Shown here in pieces: positions 18,961-29,336 of a stretch of DNA of 64,000 nucleotides. Under the pieces are notes generated by a model, which ran no database searches, was not told the DNA's origin, and saw only the letters and a program-made list of their open reading frames with translations. Position 1 is the first letter of the stretch. Every line of letters begins with the position of its first letter. Source of the stretch: an uncultured Cellvibrionales bacterium (GTDB taxonomy: Bacteria > Pseudomonadota > Gammaproteobacteria > Pseudomonadales > Porticoccaceae); the NCBI GenBank assembly GCA_913031145.1, contig CAJWCO010000012.1, positions 1-64,000 of the forward strand, written 5' to 3'. The position numbers and the translations under genes are program-made.

Positions 18961-21231
18961 TTACTGTGGGCCATTCTGCGTGGTTGGAGTCCCCCAAAGG
19001 GTCGACCATACGTGATCGCCACGAATGAAATACACCGCGTCATCATGAATAATTGAGCGGTGACGACTTCCCTGCCACCATTCGCGCTTGGCTTTTATAT
19101 GGCCGACCTCTTTGATCTCGGCAAGCGCACTATTGTCTTTGCCATTAATCTCCATAAGATACAGGCGGTCCTCGTCTGTGTAACCGCCCGTTTCGCTTTG
19201 AAGGCCCAATGAGATAGGCACTAAAAAACGGTCTACGCTATCGCTAAACGACTGGTAAGTGAACGCATGACGGTTATAACGTGCCTCTGAGTAACTCCAC
19301 TGCGCGCCGTCACTGGCGCCCAAACTGGTCGTACCCAGTGAATAAGGCGCATTAATCGATGCCACATTAAACAGCTCCAACTTGACCAAACCCTCAGTAT
19401 CCTGCCCCAAACCAATCAGCAGTTGCTCATTCACTGGATGCAGGAAGTCTGAAAACCCGGTAACTTCCAGTTCTCCCGCAATCCGAGGAGTCTCGGGCAC
19501 CGATAGATCTAGAACATACAGTGGGTCGATCCGCTCAAAGGTCACTAGGTACAATTTATCACCAAAAAACCTTACCCCATAAAGATCTTCATCGGGCTTG
19601 CCGATCGCATCGGGACGCTCCGCATTAGGCAATGTCGCCACCACGTTCATCTTCAATCGCGACTCATCGATCTTCAAAACCGACAGTTGGTGGTCAAACC
19701 GATCACGTGTATCGTTCGTTCGCTGAGTGGTCACAACACGCAGGTGACCTGCGTGCTCGTTCATGCGGAAATCCCTGTTACCACTCAGATACAGTGCCCC
19801 ATCAGCTATGCCAGAACCCACATAGGCCAGAGACTCTGACAGGTCATACCCGTGAACGTAGGTGCGGGACACATCGCCTGACCTATCAACCTGACTTAAA
19901 TAGAGCGTCGTGTCGCTCACGTACAAACCATCGGTTGGCTCTGAATAACAGCGCGTGTTAGCAATCGACTGCGTGGTCAGATCAATAGCCATTAATAGCG
20001 TCATCGTGGGATAGCCCAATTTCGATGGGGCATTGGCGTTTTCAGCATCGGCGATATAACACGCTTGGGCGTCGATTAACGGCGCCGCTGTGCCATTAAT
20101 TGAAACGCTGGGTAATACAGCATCAATAGATAAGTTCTCTAAAAGCCGATTATTTTCGACTGCTTGCGACTCATTTGGATAATAGACAAACCCCCCAATA
20201 TCCGGCATATGACGAACCACTAAATACACCACATGGCCCTTCTTGCGGCTATTCACAAAACCCCCATCCACCTCAATTGACACCTGTTGGCTCGGCGCAT
20301 TTACGTCACTGATATCATAGACTGTGACCGCGGTGCTCTGTTTTTGCCAGTTGAGGCTGCGCGAAAAGTCACGCCCATAAGCGCCCCACCAACCCGATGT
20401 GCTGATCGCAACTAACTGTGAATCGTGGGTATACAAACCCTCTACCGTGCGATTACCGCTCAAAGCGATGTGTCCCACTTCCGATGCGGCGGCATTGTCG
20501 GGGTCTGTTTTCACAATCCGAATGCCGCGCTCCTCTTCCCGGCTTTCGAAGGCTTGTGACTCTGCGTCAGCCGCTACGTCTGATGGCAGTACATCATCAA
20601 CAATAAAACAGCACTCCATGCTGCGGCTCGGCGCGATAAAAATATGCCGACCATCATATTTTACATAGTCGTGCTCATCCACTGACGCCTCTAGGGTGTA
20701 AGTCGTTGTGAACGTGGACGCAGATCGCGCCGTCGGCATGGCGTCCGCCACGAGCGCGTCATTCTCTAACTGTATAAGCTGTTCTGAGTCCAGAGTCACG
20801 GCCAACTGGGTAAAGCCCCGCCGAATACTCGCAACCAACTCGGCATCACTTTTAGCTGCAACTAACAACCCCTTAGGTTCAACGATAACCGTGCGCAATC
20901 CTTGTGCCGCCGCATTACCGGCCGCGTCTGTCGCGTCATAGGTGATGGTGTATGTGCCAACCATGGCGGTGTTAACGGTATCGCCCCCTAACACCACTGT
21001 TTCACCGGAATCTGCTTCGTATCCTGGGTCGGACCATGTATCTCCCACATTTATGCTGATAGATGCATCGCCGGTTAACATGATCATCGGTGCGGTGGTG
21101 TCGGGTTGACTGGGTTCATATCCGCCACCTTGATTGGTGACGCCGGTGTCACCTGAGCCGCCACCCCCGCAAGCCGATAACCCACTAACACATATAGTGG
21201 TCAGCAGGGTCAATAACCGTGTGCGCATCAA
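18961..21231 (-). CDS. Beta-propeller domain lipoprotein with DUF5011-like Ig domain
   Basis: Lipobox CVSGLSACGGGGS; DUF5011-like DTTAPMIMLTGDASISINVGDTWSDPGYEA..GTYTITYDATDAAGNAA; C-terminal repeats (DLYGVRFFGDKLYLVTFERIDPLYVLDLSVPETPRIAGELEVTGFSDFLHPV) resembling the Beta_propel family. Confidence 0.8.
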   Translation of the reverse strand: MMRTRLLTLLTTICVSGLSACGGGGSGDTGVTNQGGGYEPSQPDTTAPMIMLTGDASISINVGDTWSDPGYEADSGETVVLGGDTVNTAMVGTYTITYDATDAAGNAAAQGLRTVIVEPKGLLVAAKSDAELVASIRRGFTQLAVTLDSEQLIQLENDALVADAMPTARSASTFTTTYTLEASVDEHDYVKYDGRHIFIAPSRSMECCFIVDDVLPSDVAADAESQAFESREEERGIRIVKTDPDNAAASEVGHIALSGNRTVEGLYTHDSQLVAISTSGWWGAYGRDFSRSLNWQKQSTAVTVYDISDVNAPSQQVSIEVDGGFVNSRKKGHVVYLVVRHMPDIGGFVYYPNESQAVENNRLLENLSIDAVLPSVSINGTAAPLIDAQACYIADAENANAPSKLGYPTMTLLMAIDLTTQSIANTRCYSEPTDGLYVSDTTLYLSQVDRSGDVSRTYVHGYDLSESLAYVGSGIADGALYLSGNRDFRMNEHAGHLRVVTTQRTNDTRDRFDHQLSVLKIDESRLKMNVVATLPNAERPDAIGKPDEDLYGVRFFGDKLYLVTFERIDPLYVLDLSVPETPRIAGELEVTGFSDFLHPVNEQLLIGLGQDTEGLVKLELFNVASINAPYSLGTTSLGASDGAQWSYSEARYNRHAFTYQSFSDSVDRFLVPISLGLQSETGGYTDEDRLYLMEINGKDNSALAEIKEVGHIKAKREWWQGSRHRSIIHDDAVYFIRGDHVWSTLWGTPTTQNGPQ

Positions 21232-21311
21232 CTGTCTCCTTGAAATTGTTCGTTTTAACTGTCATTCGCACGACGCTGTTTGTGAGCTGACCAAGACAAC
21301 CCTTAACGCCC

Positions 21312-24300
21312 TTATCTGGAAACCATTGTCTCCGCGGCTGTGGCAATACTATAGATCGCCAAATCATAACGAACGGACGAATCCACGAGCGCGAGCCGGT
21401 CGATCATTGCTTGGCGGATCCCAGTGTTGCTCGTTTGCGCCAACTGTCCTGCATTCAAGTAAAAGTCCAGAAAATTGACCAACGCCGTGGCCTTATCAGT
21501 GGCACTGCCGTTGGTCGAATTCCATACTGTGCTCAAAGGCTGCTCGTTCAGAAGCACCCTAAACTGGTCTTTCGTGTAGGTCATATTGAAGTTCGTGTAT
21601 CGATTACTACGCACAAGGCCCGTTGTGATCAGCGAGTTAAGCCCATTGAAGACATCAAATAGCTGACTTTCATTGACAAGCTGTAATTCCGGAGAAACCA
21701 ATGACTTACTCGCTATCATCCCCGTTGGTGCGAAGTCTGAAGAAAAGAAATTGAAAACTGACGGCGCTCGCAAAGGTTCCTGGCCAAACTGGACAATATT
21801 GCCCACACGCATGAACGTCACGCCTTCGTCGAAAGATCCGGTCTGGCTGTATCCAATCCCCGGAATACTGTTTGTGTCACCCGTGCCTGCGCCCAGTGGA
21901 ATCTTTGATTGCGCCTTGAGCAACCGCATGATACTGGTCAAATGGAGTACCGGTTCCTTTAATTTTCCAAACGTATTGGACGCAAGAACACTGGGATCGC
22001 GGGCTTCGACATCGAGCAAGATAGCCTTGATGACTGCTTCTAGATCGCCGTCGGCTCCAAATGCCACAGCCACCCGCTCTATGTAGCCCGGACTGGGATT
22101 TGATGTGACAAAACGCTGAATCAGTTTTCGAGCCAGAAATGGTGCGGTTGTGCCATGACCCACCAGGTGATCAAGCACCACATTTAATTCGGCGTCGGCC
22201 GCCTCAATATTTCCTGCAGTATTACCCGCAATAACAACGGCTTCACCACGCTCACTGAAAAGGACTTTTTCGTCAAAATCATGGTGCTCAGAAAAAAACT
22301 GCATCGGATGAGTCCACCGGTACTGAGGACCTGAAAATCCATTATTGAGTGAGAAGTTGAAATTCTCAATAGCATCTGCGTTCCCATCCGTTTTACTGAA
22401 CGATAAGCCTGTCATCACGCGAGCCAATTCGCTTATGACCGTATTGTCATAGGTCTCCATCGGCAAATTATTAGCACCCAGTTTGATCGATCCATTTTTC
22501 TGCCGATGAACGAGACCGAAGGTGAACAACTGCATCACCTCGCGAGCATAATTTTCGTCGGGGAAAGTACCCTGCTCAAGGTTTTGCTTTTTGTTCTTTA
22601 GATGACTTAGATAAAGCCCCATTACTGGATGACGCGTCACTTCACCCAATAAATCGCGGTACGATGAGAAAGCGTGACGTGCGAGTGTGTCCCAGTAATC
22701 GGCTGTACCTCTATGAGCCGCGCGAACGCCATTATCTTGGTCACTCACCACCAAAATCTCACTCAAAGCAAACGCCATGCGTTGGCGCAACTGGTCAGAT
22801 CCATACAAAGCGATAGGCCAAAACGCGTCGCGCCTGAGATTTTCTTCTTGCTCAGGACGATCACAAGTGGAATTCCTAGACGTATCGCAATTAAGAAAGT
22901 ACGGAATGGTCTCATCCACCAGCGGCAGCATGGCACTTTGCGGTTTTGCCATTTGTGTATCGATCCAATTTTCGTAGACCGTCATTCGGTTACCGCCGTC
23001 GTCGTCCATCAACGTCTTGATTTCTTGGTAGCTCTCGGGCGTCGCTCCGAACGTTGACTGGTTGAGGAACCTAGCAATATCGGCATCGACCTCGGCCGCG
23101 GTCAGAGTCAAACGCCCGTCCCCGACCGAACCGGTTGGTGCATCGACGGTCGCATCAAAAACCAAAGCCGCTGAAATCTCTCCCTTGGGATAGTTAGCAG
23201 TATGGATATTAATGTAAAATTTACCTTCGAAAAGTGCGTCGAGAACCTGCTGCTCGGTGGTAAAAATGCCGCCAGGAGCAAGGTCCCAGGTGTGCAGTGT
23301 GAGATGCCCATTTGGATCTAACTCCGCGTCCTCAATATCCCGCACAATCGTCCCTGAGGGACTTAGATGAATATGTTGATCGGTTCTTACAGAGCCTAAG
23401 TTTGTAAAGGTATAGGTCAGCACACCCTGATCGTTATCGCCTTGGAGAATGAAACTTAACAAGCCCGAACCTGCCGTATCGGCCCCATCCTGCGGCCCAA
23501 AGGTGCCCAAAAATACGCGTCCATTTGCGCTTGCATTGGTCGCATCGTTGATTTTCACCGCCGCCGAAATACTGTCACCTAACGTGTAGCCTTCCCCTGC
23601 TTGTAACGTCAGCGTTAACGCTTCAGGCACCTCAGAGAGAGTATCTTGTTGCGGCACGACCTCAATCACGCGAAAATTTTGGTTGTCGCCAAGTTCCAAC
23701 ATGCCCTCTACCGTGCCACCATCGCTGTAGCGCAACTGGTAGTCGTCTGCAGTCGCAGAACCTTTGGTGACATCGCTATGTCCCGACAGCGCAAAGGCTA
23801 TTGCCATGGCGTGATTATCACCTGTTCGCTCAATTTTAAACTTAGCCACTTGATTATTTTTCTCATAGGCGTTTTCTTCAACGACGCTCACATTAATTTG
23901 CGGCCGATTTAAGTTGGCGTCATCTGCGGAAGAATCACCCGAGCCGTCAGGGCTTCCGTCGTGATCGGCATCATACGTTACACTGTCGTCAGGTGCCCTC
24001 CAGTTACCATTAACATCACCGATAAGAACGCCCACAACGTTCTGTATGTGTTGACCTGGGTACTCAAAAGTGATCCCATTGTTGTCCCATGTGACAGTGT
24101 TCTGTGTGGCAAGAGAACTCTCAGATGCTTCGTCCCCAAAATTCTCGTCAACAAAGACCCAGCGACGCGATCCCTCGGTCTCAAGCTTGACCGCCATCCG
24201 CAATATCGCCAGCGCATCAGCTGACGTAATCTGACCATCAGCGTTAATGTCAGCGGCTATATATTGATACGGCGATACAGGCGGCGTCTCTATGGGCCCG

Positions 24301-25643
24301 CTTCCGTCAGGATCACTATTGGGGTTAATGCCCACCGCAATTTTAAGTGCCGCCAAAGCATCAGTAGAACTAATGACACTGCCTGCCTCATCTGCGGTGA
24401 TATCCTTATTTGCAGTTAGGTGATTGGTGCCATGGTAGTGCTTGGAAAAAGCATAAGAACCTGAGGCATTTGATACTGCATCGGCCAAGAAATCGTTCGC
24501 GATACCACCCGTAAGCCCTCCCAACGTCATCGTCACAGATTCTAGCAGTGCATGGTTTTTCCAGTGATAAGCAACGCCTGACACCATCGGTATCCGTGGC
24601 GTGCAGATAGCGCAATCGTCCTTATCTAAGGGATCGGTTCCGTCAATCGCTTCCTGAGTATCAGGAATATCATCGCCGTCGTCATCGAGATCGTCGTTGT
24701 TCCCTATACCGTCAGCATCGGTATCCAACCACTCAGAGGGGTCCAATGCAAAGGCGTCGAGATTGTCATTGACACCATCACGGTCGGTATCAACCCTTAG
24801 CGGATCCGTCCCGTTAGCGATCTCGTCGGTGTCTGGGATTTTATCCCCATCATCATCATCGTCAACGTTGTTACCCGTGCCATCAGAATCTGTGTCGATA
24901 GACTCTGCAGCATCGAGTGGAAACGTATCATCGGCATTACTGACACCGTCTCCGTCGGTATCACTGCCGCCAACGCACATGACCCACACCCGCGACTGGA
25001 GAGTGGTTGGATCATTTGCAGGCGCCGTATTACTAAAGTGCGTCGTAGGAAGTGCGGCTTCTTGGGTATCGCTGTTTAAGTAAAGTCGAGGCGTAAATAC
25101 GAAGCGCTTCGCCGTATCAATTGCAACGACATCACGCGTCCAGTATTTTGACTGCTGCTGCGGCCAGCCCGCTAAACTCGCATCAGGTGTCGCCATAGTG
25201 ACTTGAAAAACACCACCACTGCCAATCGGCAATAGGTGATCGGTGATTTCTTGTCGCGTCGGAAGTCGACCATTTTTACTGTCACACCAACGTGTCGCCG
25301 ACGCAAAGTTCATTCTTCTAAAGGCGAGATTAGTTCCAACCCACGGCGCACTGACGGCAGCCGTTTTGTTTTCAGTACAACCAGACTCACCATCACACCA
25401 CTGCGCAAACGGTGCCTCATCGTCAGTAGGGGGTCGCGTAAACGTTATATCCCCGGAAACATAGCTGCCCCTGACCGTCACATCATCCGCGCTACCGGAA
25501 ATTTTGTCTGGGCCATTGCCGTTGGTGAGATCTATCGGCACCGTAATCGGCGCGGTGTCGGCACCAACGTGCCCACTGACAACAAACATCCAAAAAACGC
25601 AACTGAATCTTAACAATCGGAAGATCTGTCTATTAAGCTGCAT
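21312..25643 (-). CDS. Giant multidomain secreted protein: DUF1566/Lcl-like, TSP3-like Ca2+ repeats, dockerin-like, Calx-beta-like, CHRD and DUF1800 domains
   Basis: 1443 aa. N-terminal WCDSKNGRLPTRQEI..YWTRDV; DTDGDGVSNADD..DTDRDGVNDN repeats; dockerin-like ADINADGQITSADALAILRMAVK; CHRD-like HIHLSPSGTIV..FYINIHTANYPKGEISAAL; DUF1800-like ARFLNQSTFGATPES..RQRMAFALSEILVVS..NYAREVMQLFTFGL. Confidence 0.88.
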   Translation of the reverse strand: MQLNRQIFRLLRFSCVFWMFVVSGHVGADTAPITVPIDLTNGNGPDKISGSADDVTVRGSYVSGDITFTRPPTDDEAPFAQWCDGESGCTENKTAAVSAPWVGTNLAFRRMNFASATRWCDSKNGRLPTRQEITDHLLPIGSGGVFQVTMATPDASLAGWPQQQSKYWTRDVVAIDTAKRFVFTPRLYLNSDTQEAALPTTHFSNTAPANDPTTLQSRVWVMCVGGSDTDGDGVSNADDTFPLDAAESIDTDSDGTGNNVDDDDDGDKIPDTDEIANGTDPLRVDTDRDGVNDNLDAFALDPSEWLDTDADGIGNNDDLDDDGDDIPDTQEAIDGTDPLDKDDCAICTPRIPMVSGVAYHWKNHALLESVTMTLGGLTGGIANDFLADAVSNASGSYAFSKHYHGTNHLTANKDITADEAGSVISSTDALAALKIAVGINPNSDPDGSGPIETPPVSPYQYIAADINADGQITSADALAILRMAVKLETEGSRRWVFVDENFGDEASESSLATQNTVTWDNNGITFEYPGQHIQNVVGVLIGDVNGNWRAPDDSVTYDADHDGSPDGSGDSSADDANLNRPQINVSVVEENAYEKNNQVAKFKIERTGDNHAMAIAFALSGHSDVTKGSATADDYQLRYSDGGTVEGMLELGDNQNFRVIEVVPQQDTLSEVPEALTLTLQAGEGYTLGDSISAAVKINDATNASANGRVFLGTFGPQDGADTAGSGLLSFILQGDNDQGVLTYTFTNLGSVRTDQHIHLSPSGTIVRDIEDAELDPNGHLTLHTWDLAPGGIFTTEQQVLDALFEGKFYINIHTANYPKGEISAALVFDATVDAPTGSVGDGRLTLTAAEVDADIARFLNQSTFGATPESYQEIKTLMDDDGGNRMTVYENWIDTQMAKPQSAMLPLVDETIPYFLNCDTSRNSTCDRPEQEENLRRDAFWPIALYGSDQLRQRMAFALSEILVVSDQDNGVRAAHRGTADYWDTLARHAFSSYRDLLGEVTRHPVMGLYLSHLKNKKQNLEQGTFPDENYAREVMQLFTFGLVHRQKNGSIKLGANNLPMETYDNTVISELARVMTGLSFSKTDGNADAIENFNFSLNNGFSGPQYRWTHPMQFFSEHHDFDEKVLFSERGEAVVIAGNTAGNIEAADAELNVVLDHLVGHGTTAPFLARKLIQRFVTSNPSPGYIERVAVAFGADGDLEAVIKAILLDVEARDPSVLASNTFGKLKEPVLHLTSIMRLLKAQSKIPLGAGTGDTNSIPGIGYSQTGSFDEGVTFMRVGNIVQFGQEPLRAPSVFNFFSSDFAPTGMIASKSLVSPELQLVNESQLFDVFNGLNSLITTGLVRSNRYTNFNMTYTKDQFRVLLNEQPLSTVWNSTNGSATDKATALVNFLDFYLNAGQLAQTSNTGIRQAMIDRLALVDSSVRYDLAIYSIATAAETMVSR
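24627..24962 (-). repeat. Two-copy 55-residue acidic TSP3-like protein repeat (~171-nt period)
   Basis: DTDGDGVSNADDTFPLDAAESIDTDSDGTGNNVDDDDDGDKIPDTDEIANGTDPL / DTDRDGVNDNLDAFALDPSEWLDTDADGIGNNDDLDDDGDDIPDTQEAIDGTDPL, separated by RV. Confidence 0.85.
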
Positions 25644-25797
25644 ACACTAACAAGCCCTTTAAAGTTCTTTACCCATTGTAGTTAACCATTTAAAAATACC
25701 TCAATGAAAAACGCATCGCTGTGTCTGCCAGCACCTTCAGCGCCGGCCTCAAAACGCATTAAAACTAAGCGCTGGATATTTCGCATGGAGATCAACC

Positions 25798-27249
25798 TCA
25801 AAACTGCAAAAAATCTAAATTACTCGCCAAATCAAACGGACTGGAAAAATTCGCTAATGACGGGAAAATCTGAGCAACCTCCGACTGTGGCACTCCCATC
25901 CAATGCGCAATTAACGCCGCACACTGGGAATTAGACGTTGTTGGGATCCAACGGCCCCGCCCCGGATCAAGGCTATTATTTAGGTCAAGATTAGGGTAAG
26001 TACCAAACAGTCTGCCGCCATTGACCATGCCACCCATTGCCAACGCATGTCCACCCCATCCGTGGTCAGTCCCGCTGGTCGCATCGTCTCCGTTAGGCGT
26101 AAATGTGCGGCCAAACTCTGAACCTACGTAAGTCAGAACCTTATCGAAGTCCCCCTGTTGTTGCAGCGCTGTTTTAAAACCTTGCAGCGCCGCATCCAAT
26201 TCAGACATCAATGTTGCGTGGTCTGACAGCATGTTTTGATGGGTATCGAAACCCGACATCTTAACGAAATAGACTGGACGACGGTTACTCATGTAGGTTC
26301 GCCCACCAATCATCTTGGCAACGGTTTTTAGCTGTCTCGCTACACGTGTCGTCGATAACCCCGCAGCGTTGAAGATGCCATCATAATCGACACCCGAGGC
26401 ATTAGCCCGCTGAAAAGTGGTGGTGACAATGGCTTCAGCGGTTCTCGCCGAATCAAAGACACTTCGATATTTTTGCGCCATGAGGTGAGAAGAATCGTCC
26501 ACTCCAGCCATACCGGCTTCGACGATCGCCTTACGATCACCCGTGAATGCGGCCAGTGAGATAACCCCATCTCGACTCATCGTATAGGGGTTAATCAAAC
26601 TGTCTCGGCTCACCTGAAATGAATTAAGACCCGAGACCGAAATCAACGGAGAGACACTCACATCTGTGTTGTAATCTGCCAGCATTTCGGCAAGCCGTCC
26701 CCCCCAGCCGTACTGAAACGGGTTAGACGGTTCACTTTGAAACTGCCGCTGTTGGTCTGCATGTGAGAACAGTCGCGGCGGCAACGAAACCAATGCATCT
26801 TGAAATTGGGGCGCGTCGGTGGGCACAATTAAATTGCCGGTGTTGCACAAAACCGACAAATCGCCCGCATTGAACATAGCGGCCATGTTGACGCAATTAG
26901 GATGTAGCCCAAAGTTCTCGGCGCTACTACCGTCATACAATGTCGCTTTAGCACGCAAATTAAGCGTATTCAACTGCTCCGCCGGCAACGCCAAAAAACG
27001 CCTGCCATTCTCGTAATCAGACCGTAAACTCGTCGTTCCAGTCGGAACAATCATATTAAATGAGTCATTGCCGCCTTCGAGAAAAACGAGTACTAAAGCA
27101 CGGAAATCGTCGGCGTTTGCGATCACTTTAGGGGCATTAACTAATCCCCAGAAACCCATAGAGTTGACCGCCACGGTGGACCCCAGTGACCACGATGCGG
27201 TACTTTTTAAAAACCCTCGTCGCGACAATGTCTTTCTATAATTCAACAC
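25798..27249 (-). CDS. DUF1501 domain protein, Tat-like signal
   Basis: N-terminus LSRRGFLKSTASWSLGSTVAVNS; ALVLVFLEGGNDSFNMIVP; GSEFGRTFTPNGDDATSGTDHGWGGHALAMGG. Confidence 0.93.
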   Translation of the reverse strand: MLNYRKTLSRRGFLKSTASWSLGSTVAVNSMGFWGLVNAPKVIANADDFRALVLVFLEGGNDSFNMIVPTGTTSLRSDYENGRRFLALPAEQLNTLNLRAKATLYDGSSAENFGLHPNCVNMAAMFNAGDLSVLCNTGNLIVPTDAPQFQDALVSLPPRLFSHADQQRQFQSEPSNPFQYGWGGRLAEMLADYNTDVSVSPLISVSGLNSFQVSRDSLINPYTMSRDGVISLAAFTGDRKAIVEAGMAGVDDSSHLMAQKYRSVFDSARTAEAIVTTTFQRANASGVDYDGIFNAAGLSTTRVARQLKTVAKMIGGRTYMSNRRPVYFVKMSGFDTHQNMLSDHATLMSELDAALQGFKTALQQQGDFDKVLTYVGSEFGRTFTPNGDDATSGTDHGWGGHALAMGGMVNGGRLFGTYPNLDLNNSLDPGRGRWIPTTSNSQCAALIAHWMGVPQSEVAQIFPSLANFSSPFDLASNLDFLQF

Positions 27250-27824
27250 CGAACCCCATATCTTTTCTCAAGGACAAAAGCTGGCTGAAACGTTCATAAA
27301 AGAGCCGCGGAACCCTCGCGCAGCTTTTATAATTCGCTGTCTGTGCCCCGCTCTTTTCTATGGACCCTGAAACGGCCCACAAACACCGCCATTGCTTGCA
27401 TAACATACATGTGAATCGGCCTGATTGTCTACATTCTTTTGACAAAAAAATATTCAACCGCTTTAAAGTATTCCTTTCACGATATCCGCATGCGGCCATA
27501 AGATTACGCATACATCTTATCTAAAACTTAGGCGAACTAGGCCAATTCAAAGCCGATTTCAAAATTGATTAAAGCTGACATGAAAGAGGGATACTCGGGC
27601 AGTCAATTAGCAAGGGGCAACGATTTGTCGCTGAGTATTGCAGCACGACGGAGATTTTATCGCAATCTGTTGCTGCGACCATGAGGTTCTAAAAGCCGCG
27701 ATTACGACTCACTCTATCCATCGATGCAGGTTTCATTTATGCTGTAGCGCATGAATGAAATCCGACCCCTAAGCATCGACATCGTGTTAAGCGCGGTATA
27801 AAAGACAGCAACGAGTAAACTTAC

Positions 27825-29189
27825 ATGGCAACCCAATATCTACAGCGAAATGGTATCAAATTGGCGTATCAAGTGGCCGGAAGCGCCGCTCGTGACCTCA
27901 TCATTGTGCCTGGTATTGTTTCACATGTTGAATTTGCCCATGAAATTCCTGGCTACAGTCACTTTATTGCGCGTATGACCGAACATTTTCGGGTCATTAC
28001 CTTTGATAAACGCGGCAATGGATTGTCGGGTCGACTGCGAAGCGCACCCACACTGGAACAAAGAATGGACGATATCCGCCGAATCATGGACGAGGTTGGC
28101 TCAGATAAAGCTGTTATTTTTGGTTTCTCCGAGGGAGGCGCATTGAGTGCACTGTATTCGGCAATGCACTCGGAACGCGTCGATCGCCTGATCATTTTTG
28201 GCTCGTTCGCGGTGGTTCCAGGCTTAGAGAAAGTCACGTCGCTCCCCCCCTTCATACGCGCCCCGCTTCTGCGATGGAAGGTGCGATCTGAACAGAAAAA
28301 AATTCGCAAAAATTGGGGAAATGGTGACTTTATCAAGCATACATTACCCACCAAAGTCATGGTTGATGGCAAACTCCGCAGAGTTTTGCAGACCTATGAG
28401 GAGTCATCGACCACACCCGAGGGCATGGCTAATATGATCGATCTCATCAGCCAAGTCGATGTCAGGCCGTTCTTAAAAGACGTTCACTGCCCCACGCTTG
28501 TCATGCACTCCCATGACGATAGGCTGGTGCCGTTCCACTGCGGGCATGCGCTACAAGCTGGCATTGAACACGCCGAGTTTGTGGAGTTAAATGAGGCTGG
28601 GCATAATTTTTTTATGCACGAATCTGACACGATTATCAATAAAGTCTTCGAGTTCGCAGGGAGCGCGGTTGCGGCCGCTCCCACTGATATTAGCGGCCGA
28701 ATACTTGCCACTATCCTATTCAACGACATTGTCGACTCAACGCGCCTCCAAGCAAGCCTTGGAGATGCTGTGTGGCGCGAAAAAATGCGGCAGTTCATAA
28801 CACTAACACGCGAACACGTGACGCATTTTGAGGGCCATTTCATCAAAAGTATGGGCGATGGCGTTCTGGCGATTTTTTCGGGGCCAACGCGCGCAATTGA
28901 ATGCGCGGTCCGTATCAAAGAGGACGTAAAAAGCTTGGGATTAGATCTTCGTACGGGTTTACATGTGGGTGAAATAGAACGGTTCAACGAAGACATTAGC
29001 GGAATTAACGTAAATGCAGCGTCGAGAATACAAAGTCTTGCCTCAGGCGATCAGGTTTTAGTGTCGAGTGTTCTCAAGAGTTTGGTATTTGGCTCGGGCA
29101 TTACCTTCAAAGATGTCGGTGATTTCGAGCTCAAAGGGTTCGATGAGCAGTGGCGTTTAGCGCAGGTGATAACTGTCACAAAACCCTAA
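27825..29189 (+). CDS. Alpha/beta hydrolase - class III adenylate/guanylate cyclase fusion
   Basis: Hydrolase: GFSEGG nucleophile, SHDDRLVPF acid, EAGHNFF histidine. Cyclase: ATILFNDIVDSTRLQ, KSMGDGVLAIF, TGLHVGEIE, GINVNAASRIQSLA, DVGDFELKGF. Confidence 0.93.
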   Translation: MATQYLQRNGIKLAYQVAGSAARDLIIVPGIVSHVEFAHEIPGYSHFIARMTEHFRVITFDKRGNGLSGRLRSAPTLEQRMDDIRRIMDEVGSDKAVIFGFSEGGALSALYSAMHSERVDRLIIFGSFAVVPGLEKVTSLPPFIRAPLLRWKVRSEQKKIRKNWGNGDFIKHTLPTKVMVDGKLRRVLQTYEESSTTPEGMANMIDLISQVDVRPFLKDVHCPTLVMHSHDDRLVPFHCGHALQAGIEHAEFVELNEAGHNFFMHESDTIINKVFEFAGSAVAAAPTDISGRILATILFNDIVDSTRLQASLGDAVWREKMRQFITLTREHVTHFEGHFIKSMGDGVLAIFSGPTRAIECAVRIKEDVKSLGLDLRTGLHVGEIERFNEDISGINVNAASRIQSLASGDQVLVSSVLKSLVFGSGITFKDVGDFELKGFDEQWRLAQVITVTKP

Positions 29190-29336
29190 GCCACCGGAAG
29201 AAATTAGTATCTGTGGCAACACTTCTTGCGTGTTCTTCCCCAACTTTGTGCTTACTTAAACGTTATTAAAACGGGTAATTGCAAAGGCGAAAAACCTCGC
29301 GCTTGCATAAAGTTAACTTTTACTAGGAAGAATACA

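Noticed and set aside
24627-24962. Repetitive acidic DNA considered as CRISPR or VNTR
   Set aside because: It is an in-frame two-copy protein repeat (TSP3-like Ca2+-binding) without identical short repeats and unique spacers.
27236-27511. 91-aa minus-strand ORF upstream of DUF1501
   Set aside because: No recognisable domain, Cys/Arg-rich, overlaps the DUF1501 start; probably non-coding leader.
28484-28996. 170-aa minus-strand ORF opposite the hydrolase-cyclase gene
   Set aside because: Antisense to a clear two-domain enzyme; composition typical of a shadow ORF.
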